Of a stretch of DNA of 64,000 nucleotides, positions 53,829 through 62,448 are shown in pieces (within the stretch, counting starts at the first letter, position 1; every line of letters begins with the position of its first letter). Made by a program: the position numbers and the translations under genes. Below the pieces are notes generated by a model, which had not been told where the DNA came from, searched no databases, and saw only the letters and a list, made by a program, of their open reading frames with translations. The stretch is taken from NCBI GenBank assembly GCA_030611265.1, contig JAUWQD010000006.1, forward strand, positions 1 through 64,000, written 5' to 3'. The DNA is from Methanosarcinaceae archaeon. GTDB lineage: Archaea; Halobacteriota; Methanosarcinia; Methanosarcinales; Methanosarcinaceae.

Positions 53829-53906
53829 GAGTATTTCTACCGAGTATTTCTACCGAAATCCTCTACCGAAATCCTCTATCGAAATCCTCTACCAAAATCC
53901 TCTACC
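53829..53906. repeat. 13-bp direct tandem repeat, six units
   Basis: Two units GAGTATTTCTACC (53829-53841, 53842-53854) are followed by four of the form GAAATCCTCTACC with single changes (53855-53867, 53868-53880, 53881-53893, 53894-53906). A partial seventh, AAAAGT, follows. CCTCTACATCC and CAGTCCTCTAC occur upstream. The array is between divergent genes (53175-53762 minus and UbiA plus), so it may be a regulator-binding array or an iteron-like repeat. Confidence 0.85.
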
Positions 53907-54025
53907 AAAAGTAATTCTGGCGTGTTGATATTTATAGTTGCTTGAAATGTATTTTGCACTTGTTACTTATAACAAGGCTAATATATAATATGGAAATTAG
54001 GATTTAGTCATATAAGGTGATATAT

Positions 54026-55006
54026 TTGGTATCAACAATAGAATCAAAGCCTAAAAACCCATATATTGAAATGCTGCGACCAGAGATTGCAGATATGGAT
54101 ATGGCACTTCCGGCAGCAAGTGCGCTGTTAGCATCATACCTTCTAGCAGGGGCGTTCCCACCGCTTATACCGTTCATAATTGCAGTGATAGGTGGTTATG
54201 CAGCGATCACGAGTTCGTATGTGTTCAACGACTGCTGTGACATAGATATTGATGAGATCAATCTACCAAATCGTCCGCTTCCCTCATCAAATATATCAAA
54301 AAATCAAGCACTTTTTTATTCACTTTTTCTAGCGATCATTGCTTCTGCGACTGCTCTTTATCTGAATCCTGAATCCTTTGTGATACTATTGATCGCAGTT
54401 ACTACCATCAGCGTATATTCGGTAGTGGCAAAGAGAATGACGTTTTTGAGTTTTGTACCTGTGGGAATTGCTTATGGTCTTGTCCCCATCGGAATATGGT
54501 TAGCCTTTGACCCGGCAGGAATCCTGCTTACTGTACAAGATTCTGTAATGGCTGATTTTGTAATGGGTGTGCAGGATTCTGTAATACTACCTGTTCCGGC
54601 AATCTTTTTGGGCATAATGATGTGTGTCACTGATTGGGGATTTACATTATCCGGCGTTGCAAGGGATGTGGAAGGCGACCGTGCCAAAGGCGCACCAACA
54701 TTCCCGGTCACGTTCGGTATTCCGACAACATCGAAATTCGTGACACTTTGCTGGATTGCAGGTGTAATAGCATCACTTGTCATCGGGTGGACAGCGCATC
54801 TTGGTCCTATTTTCTTTGCAGGTGCAATATTTGCAGGTGCATGGATGCTCATACAGTCATTTGATTTCATAAAGAACCCCTTGCCTGAGCGTGGCGGAAA
54901 ACTGTTTTTACAGGGTTCCAGATACAGGGGCGTGATGTTTGGTTCGCTTATTGTGGATGTAGTATTATCCACAATATCCGCAGGTTATGTTTCACTTTTA
55001 TGGTAA
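54026..55006 (+). CDS. UbiA-family prenyltransferase (DGGGP-synthase-like)
   Basis: This membrane prenyltransferase has eight or nine helices and both Asp-rich motifs of UbiA proteins: NDCCDIDIDEIN after the second helix, and RDVEGDRAKG in the middle of the protein, which bind Mg-diphosphate. Geranylgeranylglyceryl-phosphate geranylgeranyltransferase is the most common archaeal member. A role in methanophenazine synthesis is an equally good guess, since the protein is encoded with a reductase and a radical SAM enzyme. The TTG at 54026 follows AAGGTGAT; a GTG at 54017 is within that ribosome binding site. Confidence 0.85.
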   Translation: MVSTIESKPKNPYIEMLRPEIADMDMALPAASALLASYLLAGAFPPLIPFIIAVIGGYAAITSSYVFNDCCDIDIDEINLPNRPLPSSNISKNQALFYSLFLAIIASATALYLNPESFVILLIAVTTISVYSVVAKRMTFLSFVPVGIAYGLVPIGIWLAFDPAGILLTVQDSVMADFVMGVQDSVILPVPAIFLGIMMCVTDWGFTLSGVARDVEGDRAKGAPTFPVTFGIPTTSKFVTLCWIAGVIASLVIGWTAHLGPIFFAGAIFAGAWMLIQSFDFIKNPLPERGGKLFLQGSRYRGVMFGSLIVDVVLSTISAGYVSLLW

Positions 55007-55021
55007 TACGGAGATGTGTAT

Positions 55022-56179
55022 ATGGATGCAGATATTCTTGTAATAGGTGCCTCTCCTGCCGGGATTATGGCAGCGAGAAATGCGTCCCAAAAGGGCGCGA
55101 ATGTCATTCTGATCGACAGCAAAAAAGAGTTGGGTCACCCTCCGCATCCTGCGAACACATTCTTTAAGGGAATGTTTGACAAAGCAGGTGAAAAAGTAGA
55201 TCAAAAATATGTAAAGCACAATCTCAAAGGTATGCATATCGTTGCACCACACGGTGATGAGATTGTGATCGAGACTCCGGGATATTTCCTTGATCGTACA
55301 AAATTTGATGAACATTATGCAAAGCAGATCAAAAAAGCAGGTGTGGATGTCCGCACAGGCGTTGAATCGTATAATGTGCTCAAGACCGGCAACACGTTCT
55401 CCGTAAGCACATCGGATGGTATGCTAAAATCAAAGATCGTGATTGTGGCTGATGGTATCAATTCAAAGACTGCGGGATTGCTTGGGTTAAAAACTGTCAG
55501 GTATCCCAATGACGTAGCCTGGGCAGTGGAAGCCGAGATCGAAGCAGATGGTGTTGGTGATGCGGATATGTTCGAGTATTATCTCGGCAGTATCGCACCC
55601 GGTTGGAAATCAACATATTCCCCGGGCGGAGGAGATTATGCAACGCTTGGCGTATATGTCAGGAGAAATGGCACGGACGTGTCATCATTCTTTGACAACT
55701 GGCTTGAAAGGTTTAAGCGTATGAAAGGACTTGATGATATAAAGATACTAAAAACGCATGTTGGAGGAGATCCCATCGCAACAATTCCAAACCAGGTCGT
55801 CGCTGACGGTATCATGATTACAGGCGGTGCGGCAGGGCAATCAGGTATCGGGTATGGTATGCGAGCCGGACAGATATGCGGGGATGTGGCTGCAGATGCG
55901 ATAGCAAAAGGAGATGTTTCTGCAAAAGTACTTTCGCAGTACAAAAAACAGTGGAACAGTGAATTCAGGACAGAATATTATCTTGGTCATATCGCGCTTG
56001 AAACACTTCGGAAAATGGACGATCATGAGATTGACAATATGATGAAAACATTCAAAGGACAGGACCTGTCATTTTTACATGGCAGTTCGTTCAACCAGGC
56101 AATTCAGGTAGGACTGTTCATATTAAAGAAGAATCCGGTATCACTGTTATCTTATCGAGCACTGCTTCGAAACAGGTAA
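55022..56179 (+). CDS. Geranylgeranyl reductase family flavoprotein
   Basis: The protein is an FAD enzyme that saturates isoprenoid double bonds, as in archaeal lipid maturation. It opens with ADILVIGASPAGIMAARNA (GxGxxG-like), and contains VIVADGINSK with DGxxS and the closing GDAAG-like segment TGGAAGQSGIGYGMRAG. A Tyr/Trp-rich substrate region lies between. The 385-residue length is normal. The ATG at 55022 is set by GGAGATG seven bases earlier. It starts 15 bases after the UbiA stop, so the two form an operon. Confidence 0.88.
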   Translation: MDADILVIGASPAGIMAARNASQKGANVILIDSKKELGHPPHPANTFFKGMFDKAGEKVDQKYVKHNLKGMHIVAPHGDEIVIETPGYFLDRTKFDEHYAKQIKKAGVDVRTGVESYNVLKTGNTFSVSTSDGMLKSKIVIVADGINSKTAGLLGLKTVRYPNDVAWAVEAEIEADGVGDADMFEYYLGSIAPGWKSTYSPGGGDYATLGVYVRRNGTDVSSFFDNWLERFKRMKGLDDIKILKTHVGGDPIATIPNQVVADGIMITGGAAGQSGIGYGMRAGQICGDVAADAIAKGDVSAKVLSQYKKQWNSEFRTEYYLGHIALETLRKMDDHEIDNMMKTFKGQDLSFLHGSSFNQAIQVGLFILKKNPVSLLSYRALLRNR

Positions 56180-56243
56180 TCTTTAGTTGTAGTTATAATT
56201 TGCAGTTTATTGGTTAAGTTATAGTCATATTATATGGTATATT

Positions 56244-57395
56244 ATGGTGGCAAGTGTTAATATGAAGTATCATCTTTACAAGAACTTTTTTTTCAAAGTA
56301 TATGCCATAGTCGAAGACGGACGTGTCCGAATCAAGACTTCAGGCATTGCTTCATCCCTTATGAAACCAATGGTATCGGGAATGCTCGATATCTTTGACG
56401 GCGAGAAACCTGCAAAAGTAGAAGACGGCAGATTGATATTCTCAACATGGATGCCACCGATCCCGAGTACTCCATTCAGCCGATCGGTAGCAAACCAGAT
56501 AAAAGGTCTGCGTGGCAACATGGTACCGGAACAGGTGACGATATCCATTACTGAAGAGTGCCCAAATAATTGTATTCATTGTGCTCTGCCGGATACCAAA
56601 AATAAAGATCGGCTTTCTCCTGAATTGGTAAAGGATGTGATCGACCAGTCACTTGACATGGGCACAACCTTGATCATATTCGATGGTGGAGAGCCGCTTG
56701 TTTATGAAGGACTTGAAGACCTGATACGATATGTGGATACAAATCGCGCGGTATCAGCCATGTTTACATCAGGGGTCGGACTCACACCAGAGCGTGCCCG
56801 TAGTTTAAAAGATGCGGGACTTTATATGGTGAGTGTGAGTTTTGACAGTGCCAACGAGGAAGGGCATGATTTTATGCGGGGGCGCGCGGGTGTGTACAAG
56901 GATGCTATCAACGCGGTCAAGAATTTAGTTGATGCGGGATTGCTTGTTAATATATATGTGGTAATATCCCCACGCAACATCGATGAGTTGGATGATTTTT
57001 ACACATTGGCGTGTGAAATGGGTGTCCATGAACTATCATTTTATGAGATCGTTCCGACAGGTAGGTGGATAGATCACGAAAATGAGATACTCTCATCCGA
57101 TGACCATCGCAAACTTGATGATTTTGTAGCACGTGCCGATGTTATGGATGGACCGCGTGTTTTTTCGATCCCGCATGTCATGAAGACCACTGGTTGTTTT
57201 GCAGGTCGAAAATGGTTACATGTAACTCCGCAGGGTGATGTTTTGCCGTGTGCATGTATACCGATCCCTTTCGGGAATATACACAAGGATACACTCAAGA
57301 GTGTGTGGAAAAAGATTCGCAAGGACCCTGTCTATAATGCAGACTCATGTCTGATGAGAGACACAGAGTTTCGGACATTGCATATTGATATGTAA
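56244..57395 (+). CDS. Radical SAM/SPASM protein of unknown substrate
   Basis: The 383-residue protein has the triad Cys106, Cys110 and Cys113 (CPNNCIHC), the SAM-binding FDGGEPL segment, and a C-terminal SPASM-like region with GCFAGRKWLHVTPQGDVLPCACIP and a later Cys. The N-terminal 100 residues (KYHLYKNFFFKVY and following) form an unusual extra beta domain. Relatives include heme-modifying AhbC/D-type enzymes. Its place 64 bases behind UbiA and the reductase suggests modification of a lipid or quinone-type product, but this is inference. Confidence 0.8.
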   Translation: MVASVNMKYHLYKNFFFKVYAIVEDGRVRIKTSGIASSLMKPMVSGMLDIFDGEKPAKVEDGRLIFSTWMPPIPSTPFSRSVANQIKGLRGNMVPEQVTISITEECPNNCIHCALPDTKNKDRLSPELVKDVIDQSLDMGTTLIIFDGGEPLVYEGLEDLIRYVDTNRAVSAMFTSGVGLTPERARSLKDAGLYMVSVSFDSANEEGHDFMRGRAGVYKDAINAVKNLVDAGLLVNIYVVISPRNIDELDDFYTLACEMGVHELSFYEIVPTGRWIDHENEILSSDDHRKLDDFVARADVMDGPRVFSIPHVMKTTGCFAGRKWLHVTPQGDVLPCACIPIPFGNIHKDTLKSVWKKIRKDPVYNADSCLMRDTEFRTLHIDM

Positions 57396-57447
57396 GATGG
57401 AAATCTAACAATCACCGATTCAATAAAATTCAAAAAATGTAATAATT

Positions 57448-57518
57448 TGGGTGGTATTGAAACCACCCAGAGTTGCTGAACCATTGGTTCGGTTTTTATG
57501 CAATCCACTTAAAGTGGT
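57448..57518. terminator. Cluster of terminator hairpins between convergent genes
   Basis: Three hairpins are packed here: TGGGTGGT/ACCACCCA (57448-57469), GAACC/GGTTC followed by TTTTT (57478-57497), and CCACTT/AAGTGG (57505-57517), which touches the end of the coiled-coil gene. The middle one is a good terminator for the radical SAM gene on the plus strand. Confidence 0.65.
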
Positions 57519-58376
57519 TTAGAGAAGTCCTGATCTTTGGAGTGTCATAAGTTTTTCCATAGTCAGTTTTTCACCGGATTTGAATTTATCGAAGATATCT
57601 TCAGCATCCTTCTTAGCATTTTCTCGCACACTACCCTTTCTGGAATCGGTCTCGCTCTTTCTGAGTTTACGGACCTCTTTATCGATGTCACGTATCTCTT
57701 TTTGTGCAGCGATGAATTTCTTGTGATGTTCATCAGCCTTTTCCTGCACTTTTACAAAATCCTTATGAGCAATATCTGATTCTGCACGTACTGTATCTGC
57801 TTCCTTAAAGGTAGCAATCATCTGGTCGTGACTTTCCTGTGCTTTTTGTGCATATTCGGACAGGGCTGTGTGGAAAGTAGAAGCCTCGTCCCGAATAGCC
57901 TGTGCTTCATCAAGAAGTGTTTTAAGTTCAGTATTATCATCGATCTCGGCTTTTTTGGAATTGTACAGTTTCTGAAGTTCAGTGATCTTGCTGACCAGTT
58001 CACGTTCCTTGCTTGTGGTCATCACTTCTGTCTGCTGTGCAAATTCCAGACGGTCAATGTCTTTGCGAATATCCTTTATGGATGGTCCACCGAGATTATT
58101 ATCTTTTCGGAGAGCGTCTGCCTTAGCAAAAATTGCGTTAGCTCTGGCATTGATCTCGTCGCGCTGTGCTTTTTGCTCTTTGACATTCTCGTTATTTTCG
58201 TCTCGGAGTTTTTTGAATTCCTGCGCTTCGTTTATGAGATCCTTTGTACGCTTGTTAAGTTCATTACGTTTTGATGCAAGGACACTTGCCTGTGCATTAA
58301 GGTCATTACGTTTGTTCTTACTCTCTTCGGACTGTTCTCTCAGGGTTGTCTTTTTGTCATTTAGTTCTTTCAACAT
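57519..58376 (-). CDS. Archaeal coiled-coil protein (COG1340-like)
   Basis: The 285-residue protein is almost one continuous coiled coil. Charged heptads run throughout (SEESKNKRNDLNAQASVLAS, KELKxxRDENNEN-like, KEIRDIDKEVRKLRKSE) and it ends with a compact segment KFKSGEKLTMEKLMTLQRSGLL. The family is common in Euryarchaeota next to serB and has often been misnamed phosphoserine phosphatase for that reason. A role in chromosome or ribosome processes has been suggested but is unknown. It follows serB in the same direction by 79 bases. Confidence 0.82.
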   Translation of the reverse strand: MLKELNDKKTTLREQSEESKNKRNDLNAQASVLASKRNELNKRTKDLINEAQEFKKLRDENNENVKEQKAQRDEINARANAIFAKADALRKDNNLGGPSIKDIRKDIDRLEFAQQTEVMTTSKERELVSKITELQKLYNSKKAEIDDNTELKTLLDEAQAIRDEASTFHTALSEYAQKAQESHDQMIATFKEADTVRAESDIAHKDFVKVQEKADEHHKKFIAAQKEIRDIDKEVRKLRKSETDSRKGSVRENAKKDAEDIFDKFKSGEKLTMEKLMTLQRSGLL

Positions 58377-58455
58377 TTTCTATTTGTCCTCCTGTTCCAG
58401 CAAAAGGGCTGGTATTCCATGCATTTCTAGTGCACGATACTTCGACGATCATTCC

Positions 58456-59124
58456 TCAATCCAGTGCCTGGATTACCGGAATCACCGCCTTAAGGTCTTT
58501 TTGTGTGATAACAACATCTGCATATTCGCGCAGGATCTCTTTTGAATTGAATGCAATTGAGTATCCCGCTTTTTCGAAAATACATATATCATTGGCACCA
58601 TCGCCGATAACGACACATTCTTCAGGTTTGACCCCATTTTGGCGGGCAATCTCCTCAAAGACATACCCTTTCGAGTTTTGTCTTGTAAGAGGGCCTGTGA
58701 TCTCACCTGTTAAATGTCCGTCATTGACAATAAGTTCATTTGAAAACACATAATCCATATCAAGGAGTTTACCAATACGGTCGGCAGATAATGTAAATCC
58801 TCCAGAGACCATTGCAGTCTTGTATCCGGCATCTTTTACATATTTGACCAGTTCTTTTGCACCTGGCATTAGCGGTATTTTATCTACGGCGTCTTGTGCC
58901 TCCTTAAGAGGCAGACCCTTAAGAAGATCCACTCTTTCTGAAAGTGCCTGACCATAGTCTAATTTACCATTCATGGCACGGTCTGTGATGTCAGCAACCT
59001 TTTTTGCAACATCGGCAGCTCCTGCAAGTTCATTAATGGTCTCAGCATCTATAAGGGTACTGTCCATATCGAAAACAATTACCTTTGCAAATCCGGATCT
59101 AGAATAGTTACTGGTATAGTTCAC
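58456..59124 (-). CDS. serB: Phosphoserine phosphatase
   Basis: This HAD-superfamily enzyme releases serine from phosphoserine. The nucleophile motif is FDMDSTLID (Asp19, Asp21). Motif II is AMVSGGF, Lys is in RTRQNSKGY-like LTRQNSKGYV, and the Mg-binding motif is IGDGANDICIFEKAG. The length (222) is typical of the short form without ACT domain. It precedes the COG1340 gene and is divergent from mtd. Confidence 0.93.
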   Translation of the reverse strand: MNYTSNYSRSGFAKVIVFDMDSTLIDAETINELAGAADVAKKVADITDRAMNGKLDYGQALSERVDLLKGLPLKEAQDAVDKIPLMPGAKELVKYVKDAGYKTAMVSGGFTLSADRIGKLLDMDYVFSNELIVNDGHLTGEITGPLTRQNSKGYVFEEIARQNGVKPEECVVIGDGANDICIFEKAGYSIAFNSKEILREYADVVITQKDLKAVIPVIQALD

Positions 59125-59261
59125 GCAATCAAACCTAATTTTTGGTACTCCTAATAAGAAATAGTATTTACCGTATTAGGATTTATGTGAAATAAATTAC
59201 ATTACTTTTAACCCTTTCGGATAGGATGCTTGTTTTTCTCTAAAAAATCAACATTTCATAA

Positions 59262-59330
59262 TTTATTTATAGCGGAACAATTCCAAAAATAATATAAGCA
59301 ACTCTGTTAATCTCAGTGGTGTGATTTAAA
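59262..59330 (+). promoter_or_regulatory. Promoter and ribosome binding site of mtd
   Basis: TTTATTTATA (59262-59271) is a good TATA box. A start about 25 bases downstream would leave a leader of roughly 35 bases. GGTGTGA (59318-59324) precedes the ATG of mtd by six bases. Confidence 0.65.
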
Positions 59331-60161
59331 ATGGCTAAAATAGGATTTATTAAATTGGGAAATTTAGGGATGAGTCAGGTCATTGACTTGATCCAGGATG
59401 AGATTGCAGCAAGAGAAGGCATTGAGATTATTTCTTTAGGAACCGGTCCAAAGATGGGTAAGGATGAAGCTGCAGTGACTGAATACCTTAAGAAGATGGA
59501 TGCTGACTTTTACGTCATGATCAGTCCAAATTCAAGTGCACCGGGGCCAACTGCTGCACGAGAGTTGTATAAGGACGTGCCATGCATTGTAATCTCGGAC
59601 GGACCGACAAAGAAGGATGACCGCAAGGCACTCGAAGATGCAGGCTTTGGTTACATCGTCATGACCGTTGATCCACTAATCGGTGCAAAGACTGAGTTCC
59701 TTGACCCTGTAGAGATGGCTTCATTCAATTCTGATGCAATGAAAGTGCTTTCAACATGTGGTGTTGTAAGAATGATTCAGGAAGCATTTGACGATGTTGC
59801 TGCACAGGCGGATGCTGGTAAATCCGGCAAGGACCTTGAGCTTCCACACATTCTCGCAAAACCGGAGAAATGTATCGAGAGTGCAGGATTCGCTAACCCA
59901 TACGCAAAAGCAAAAGCACTTGCTGCATTGCATATGGCTGACAAGGTTGCACAGATCAACTTCCCTGCATGCTTCATGATGAAAGACATCGAGCAGGTAA
60001 CACTCACAACCGCAACAGGTCATGAGATGATGCGCGCAGCAGCACAACTCGCGATCGATGCAAGAGAGATCGAGAAATCCAATGATACGGTCTTCAGGCT
60101 GGCTCACTCAAAGAAAGGCAACATTGTAAGAAAGACCAAATTGTACGAGAAACCACAGTAA
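59331..60161 (+). CDS. mtd: F420-dependent methylenetetrahydromethanopterin dehydrogenase
   Basis: Mtd interconverts methenyl- and methylene-H4MPT with F420H2 in the central C1 pathway. The 276-residue protein has the characteristic start AKIGFIKLGNLGMSQVIDL. It then has ISPNSSAPGPTAARE, the F420-region segment PCIVISDGPTKKD, and YIVMTVDPLIGAKTEFLDP. Its end VRKTKLYEKPQ is also typical. It stands alone with its own promoter and terminator, and codon use looks highly biased, as expected of a strongly expressed enzyme. Confidence 0.97.
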   Translation: MAKIGFIKLGNLGMSQVIDLIQDEIAAREGIEIISLGTGPKMGKDEAAVTEYLKKMDADFYVMISPNSSAPGPTAARELYKDVPCIVISDGPTKKDDRKALEDAGFGYIVMTVDPLIGAKTEFLDPVEMASFNSDAMKVLSTCGVVRMIQEAFDDVAAQADAGKSGKDLELPHILAKPEKCIESAGFANPYAKAKALAALHMADKVAQINFPACFMMKDIEQVTLTTATGHEMMRAAAQLAIDAREIEKSNDTVFRLAHSKKGNIVRKTKLYEKPQ

Positions 60162-60186
60162 AGTGTCCACTGGACACTTTTTTTTT
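60161..60186 (+). terminator. Hairpin plus T-run terminator of mtd
   Basis: Right after the stop codon, AAGTGTCCA (60161-60169) and TGGACACTT (60171-60179) form a perfect stem, followed by nine T residues (60178-60186). This matches a classic hairpin-U terminator. Confidence 0.85.
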
Positions 60187-60214
60187 AAATTTTCTTTTTT
60201 TTCACGACTAATCC

Positions 60215-60430
60215 ATGAATGTAATTACCGCTTTTGGGATTGGTGCACTGGTATTTGTTATCGTTGTATTGCTGACGGCATATTCATTAAAATCCGCATC
60301 AGTTTTGACATCTTCTACCAATAAGGGTTATACTGTCGAGACGCAGAAATCTGTTGATGATATGATTGACGATGTGGTGAGTAATGTCAATGATAAAGAC
60401 ACGCCGGAAACCGTGTCAGAGGAATCCTGA
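60215..60430 (+). CDS. Small membrane-anchored protein of unknown function
   Basis: The 71-residue protein has one N-terminal helix (FGIGALVFVIVVLLTAYSL) and a polar acidic C-terminal half. It overlaps the convergent protease gene by 15 bases at its end. No family is recognised; the start has no strong ribosome binding site. Confidence 0.45.
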   Translation: MNVITAFGIGALVFVIVVLLTAYSLKSASVLTSSTNKGYTVETQKSVDDMIDDVVSNVNDKDTPETVSEES

Positions 60431-61027
60431 TATTATCAGGAACATAAATACCAGTGGCAATCCGATAAATCCCCACATTGCAGGATTGTGTTTAAAGACC
60501 TTAGCGCCGTCAAGCGGTCCAAATGGTATCATGTTGAACCCTGCAAGGAAAACATTTACGTATGCTCCATAAAGACCGATGGTTTGCATAAGTGCAGAAT
60601 CCGAGAAAAACAAAACACCCATAAACACAACCGCAAGCGCCACATTGATCAGTGGACCCGCAAGCGCGATCTTCCATGTTTCCCGTGATTGTGTGAGCAT
60701 ATCATAATATCTTTCATCATCTGTACCATAATAGGACTGGCGTTTTCGAATCATGACTGCGCCGGGTGCTGCGAATACAAATCCAGTGATGATCTTTAAA
60801 AAAATAGCAAGCAAGAGTCCCATCGGGCTTGCTTCATATACTGCGGTATAACCAAAATGCTGGGCTGTGAACTTGTGCCCGAGTTCATGGAGTATGAAAC
60901 CACTACCAACACTAAGTGCAATCACAGCTAACATAGTTGGTTCTGTTGAAGGGTATGCGAATGCTACCGTAAGTACCACAAGTGATGCAACAAGATGAAT
61001 GGTTTCTTTTGGATCAATTTTCATCAA
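60416..61027 (-). CDS. Site-2 protease family (M50) membrane metalloprotease
   Basis: The 203-residue protein has about six membrane helices and the zinc signature HELGH (47-51) in GSGFILHELGHKFTAQHFG. The third ligand is in NMIPFGPLDGAKV. This short form lacks PDZ and CBS domains, which is common in archaea. Its substrates are unknown; members cut membrane-bound regulators. Confidence 0.9.
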   Translation of the reverse strand: MMKIDPKETIHLVASLVVLTVAFAYPSTEPTMLAVIALSVGSGFILHELGHKFTAQHFGYTAVYEASPMGLLLAIFLKIITGFVFAAPGAVMIRKRQSYYGTDDERYYDMLTQSRETWKIALAGPLINVALAVVFMGVLFFSDSALMQTIGLYGAYVNVFLAGFNMIPFGPLDGAKVFKHNPAMWGFIGLPLVFMFLIISGFL

Positions 61028-61087
61028 CTGTAACTATTCACTCTGGCATATAACGATTTTGGATATCGTTTTCAAACCATTTAATCA

Positions 61088-61477
61088 CTAATTTCGCTTT
61101 TTAGCCGCTTCGACCTCTGCGATGATCCCTGGATATTCACTGAATGTGCATGAGATGTCTATGGCACCAACAATATCTACGACACCAATAGTGCAAATGA
61201 CTTCTCCATCTTCGTTCCTGATAGGGGCTACTACAACCGGCATACTTTTGTATACGCCTTCATTCGGTACGCGACGCGTGGTCTTATTGGTGCGCAACAC
61301 TTCTTCCAGTACGGGACCTGTGTATTCAACATCCTGCAATTTCCCTTTTTCCATGCGGATGCCTTTTTTGTTAAGGCTGCGCGCAGTGGTCGGTAACCCG
61401 GTCAGTTCATGGATCGCTTTCACTATCGGTTCAAGGTCTGATCCCATCGAATCTGCAGATATAGTTATATCTTTCAT
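61088..61477 (-). CDS. DUF2111 domain protein
   Basis: The 129-residue protein matches the methanogen family DUF2111: SADSMGSDLEPIVKAIHELTGLPTTARS, then VLEEVLRTNKTTRRVPNEG, and IGVVDIVGAID toward the end. Its overall beta-alpha pattern resembles small sensor domains. Its function is unknown. Confidence 0.78.
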   Translation of the reverse strand: MKDITISADSMGSDLEPIVKAIHELTGLPTTARSLNKKGIRMEKGKLQDVEYTGPVLEEVLRTNKTTRRVPNEGVYKSMPVVVAPIRNEDGEVICTIGVVDIVGAIDISCTFSEYPGIIAEVEAAKKRN

Positions 61478-61546
61478 TTACCCACTCCCTTTGTCAGTAA
61501 ATAGAGATTGTCACTCTGTGGTCATATATTTTTCGCGACCTGATCT

Positions 61547-62140
61547 TTAATCTTCCTTCGCGCGCGGCATGGCAATAATTTCCCGGACCTGCATGCTGAA
61601 AAACTCATGGGAATGTGCAGGGCGGACCACAAGCGCCACATCCGCGCCCTCTCGTGTGCCGCCGATCGCGATAATCTCGGTATCTGCTGAAACAGGAATG
61701 TGTCCCGAATCTGCTGCCATCATTGCGACTTCAAGTGCAACTTTGAACCCTTTACCAAAGACCGCGCGCAGGGTGTCAGATATGACATCTATACGGCTGG
61801 CACCGCCAATTCTTTTTGAGATCGCGCGCTCCACTCCTGAGAACATGTGCGACTGTGTGGTAACAATTACCCCCATATCCTCCAGCGTCTTGAGGTTTGC
61901 ATCGTCCATATCCCATTTTCCGCCTTCAAGCAGCCCGTATTGATGGGTCACGGAGATTATTTTTACATCCCTGTCTTTAAAAGCCTGTGCTAGCTTGATA
62001 GCGGTAGAGCCACCTGTGCTGGCAACAACCACGTGTTTGATTCCGAGTTCTTCTGCACGTTTCGCTGTTGCATTGACAAGTTCGTCTGTATTTTGCTTGC
62101 CGACATCGTCAAAATATATAATTGATCTTTCCATGTTCAT
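61547..62140 (-). CDS. Pyruvate-kinase C-terminal-like protein (COG1751-like)
   Basis: The 197-residue protein is related to the alpha/beta C-terminal domain of pyruvate kinase but is encoded alone. It shows HVVVASTGGSTAIKLAQAF, the Gly-rich turn YGLLEGGK, GVIVTTQSHMFSGVERAI and GGTREGADVALVVRPAHSHEFF. Free-standing members occur in archaea and bacteria with no known role. The gene is followed in the same direction by DUF2111 after 69 bases. Confidence 0.72.
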   Translation of the reverse strand: MNMERSIIYFDDVGKQNTDELVNATAKRAEELGIKHVVVASTGGSTAIKLAQAFKDRDVKIISVTHQYGLLEGGKWDMDDANLKTLEDMGVIVTTQSHMFSGVERAISKRIGGASRIDVISDTLRAVFGKGFKVALEVAMMAADSGHIPVSADTEIIAIGGTREGADVALVVRPAHSHEFFSMQVREIIAMPRAKED

Positions 62141-62208
62141 GCCTCTTGTATATTTTCGTATAATTGGTTAGGTTTGCATATATATTTATATGTATTTTTA
62201 TCTTTTTG

Positions 62209-62331
62209 TAGTATATAATTTATAGAATTATATAATTCGAGTTAATTCGACCGGAGGGAGAATTTTCTCGTAGTATATGTTTTATAAACATATAGTGCAA
62301 GTTAATCCGAGCATAGCGAGGATTTTCTTGT
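62209..62331. repeat. Composite palindromic repeat, copy B (two units)
   Basis: This is the same structure as copy A with two base changes in 123 positions (62235 and 62259). AT palindromes are at 62212-62234 and 62274-62294, and hairpins at 62238-62270 and 62298-62330. It lies upstream of the PAC2 gene and the COG1751-like gene, in the divergent region 62141-62448. Nothing else notable lies in that region except AT-rich DNA. Confidence 0.85.
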
Positions 62332-62448
62332 TCAGTTTGTTCTGTGTAACATCGGGTATTTATTTTTTCTATGATAAAGCGATGTATTTATCTATGAGAT
62401 TTGTTTTTATGTATTTGGGAATAAATGGAATCATGCTAAGGTGATTAT

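Noticed and set aside
53829-53906. CRISPR or minisatellite-coding repeat
   Set aside because: Units are contiguous with no spacers, and 13 bp is not a multiple of three, so neither fits.
57519-58376. Phosphoserine phosphatase annotation for the coiled-coil gene
   Set aside because: It has no HAD motifs; the true serB is the neighbouring gene at 58456-59124.
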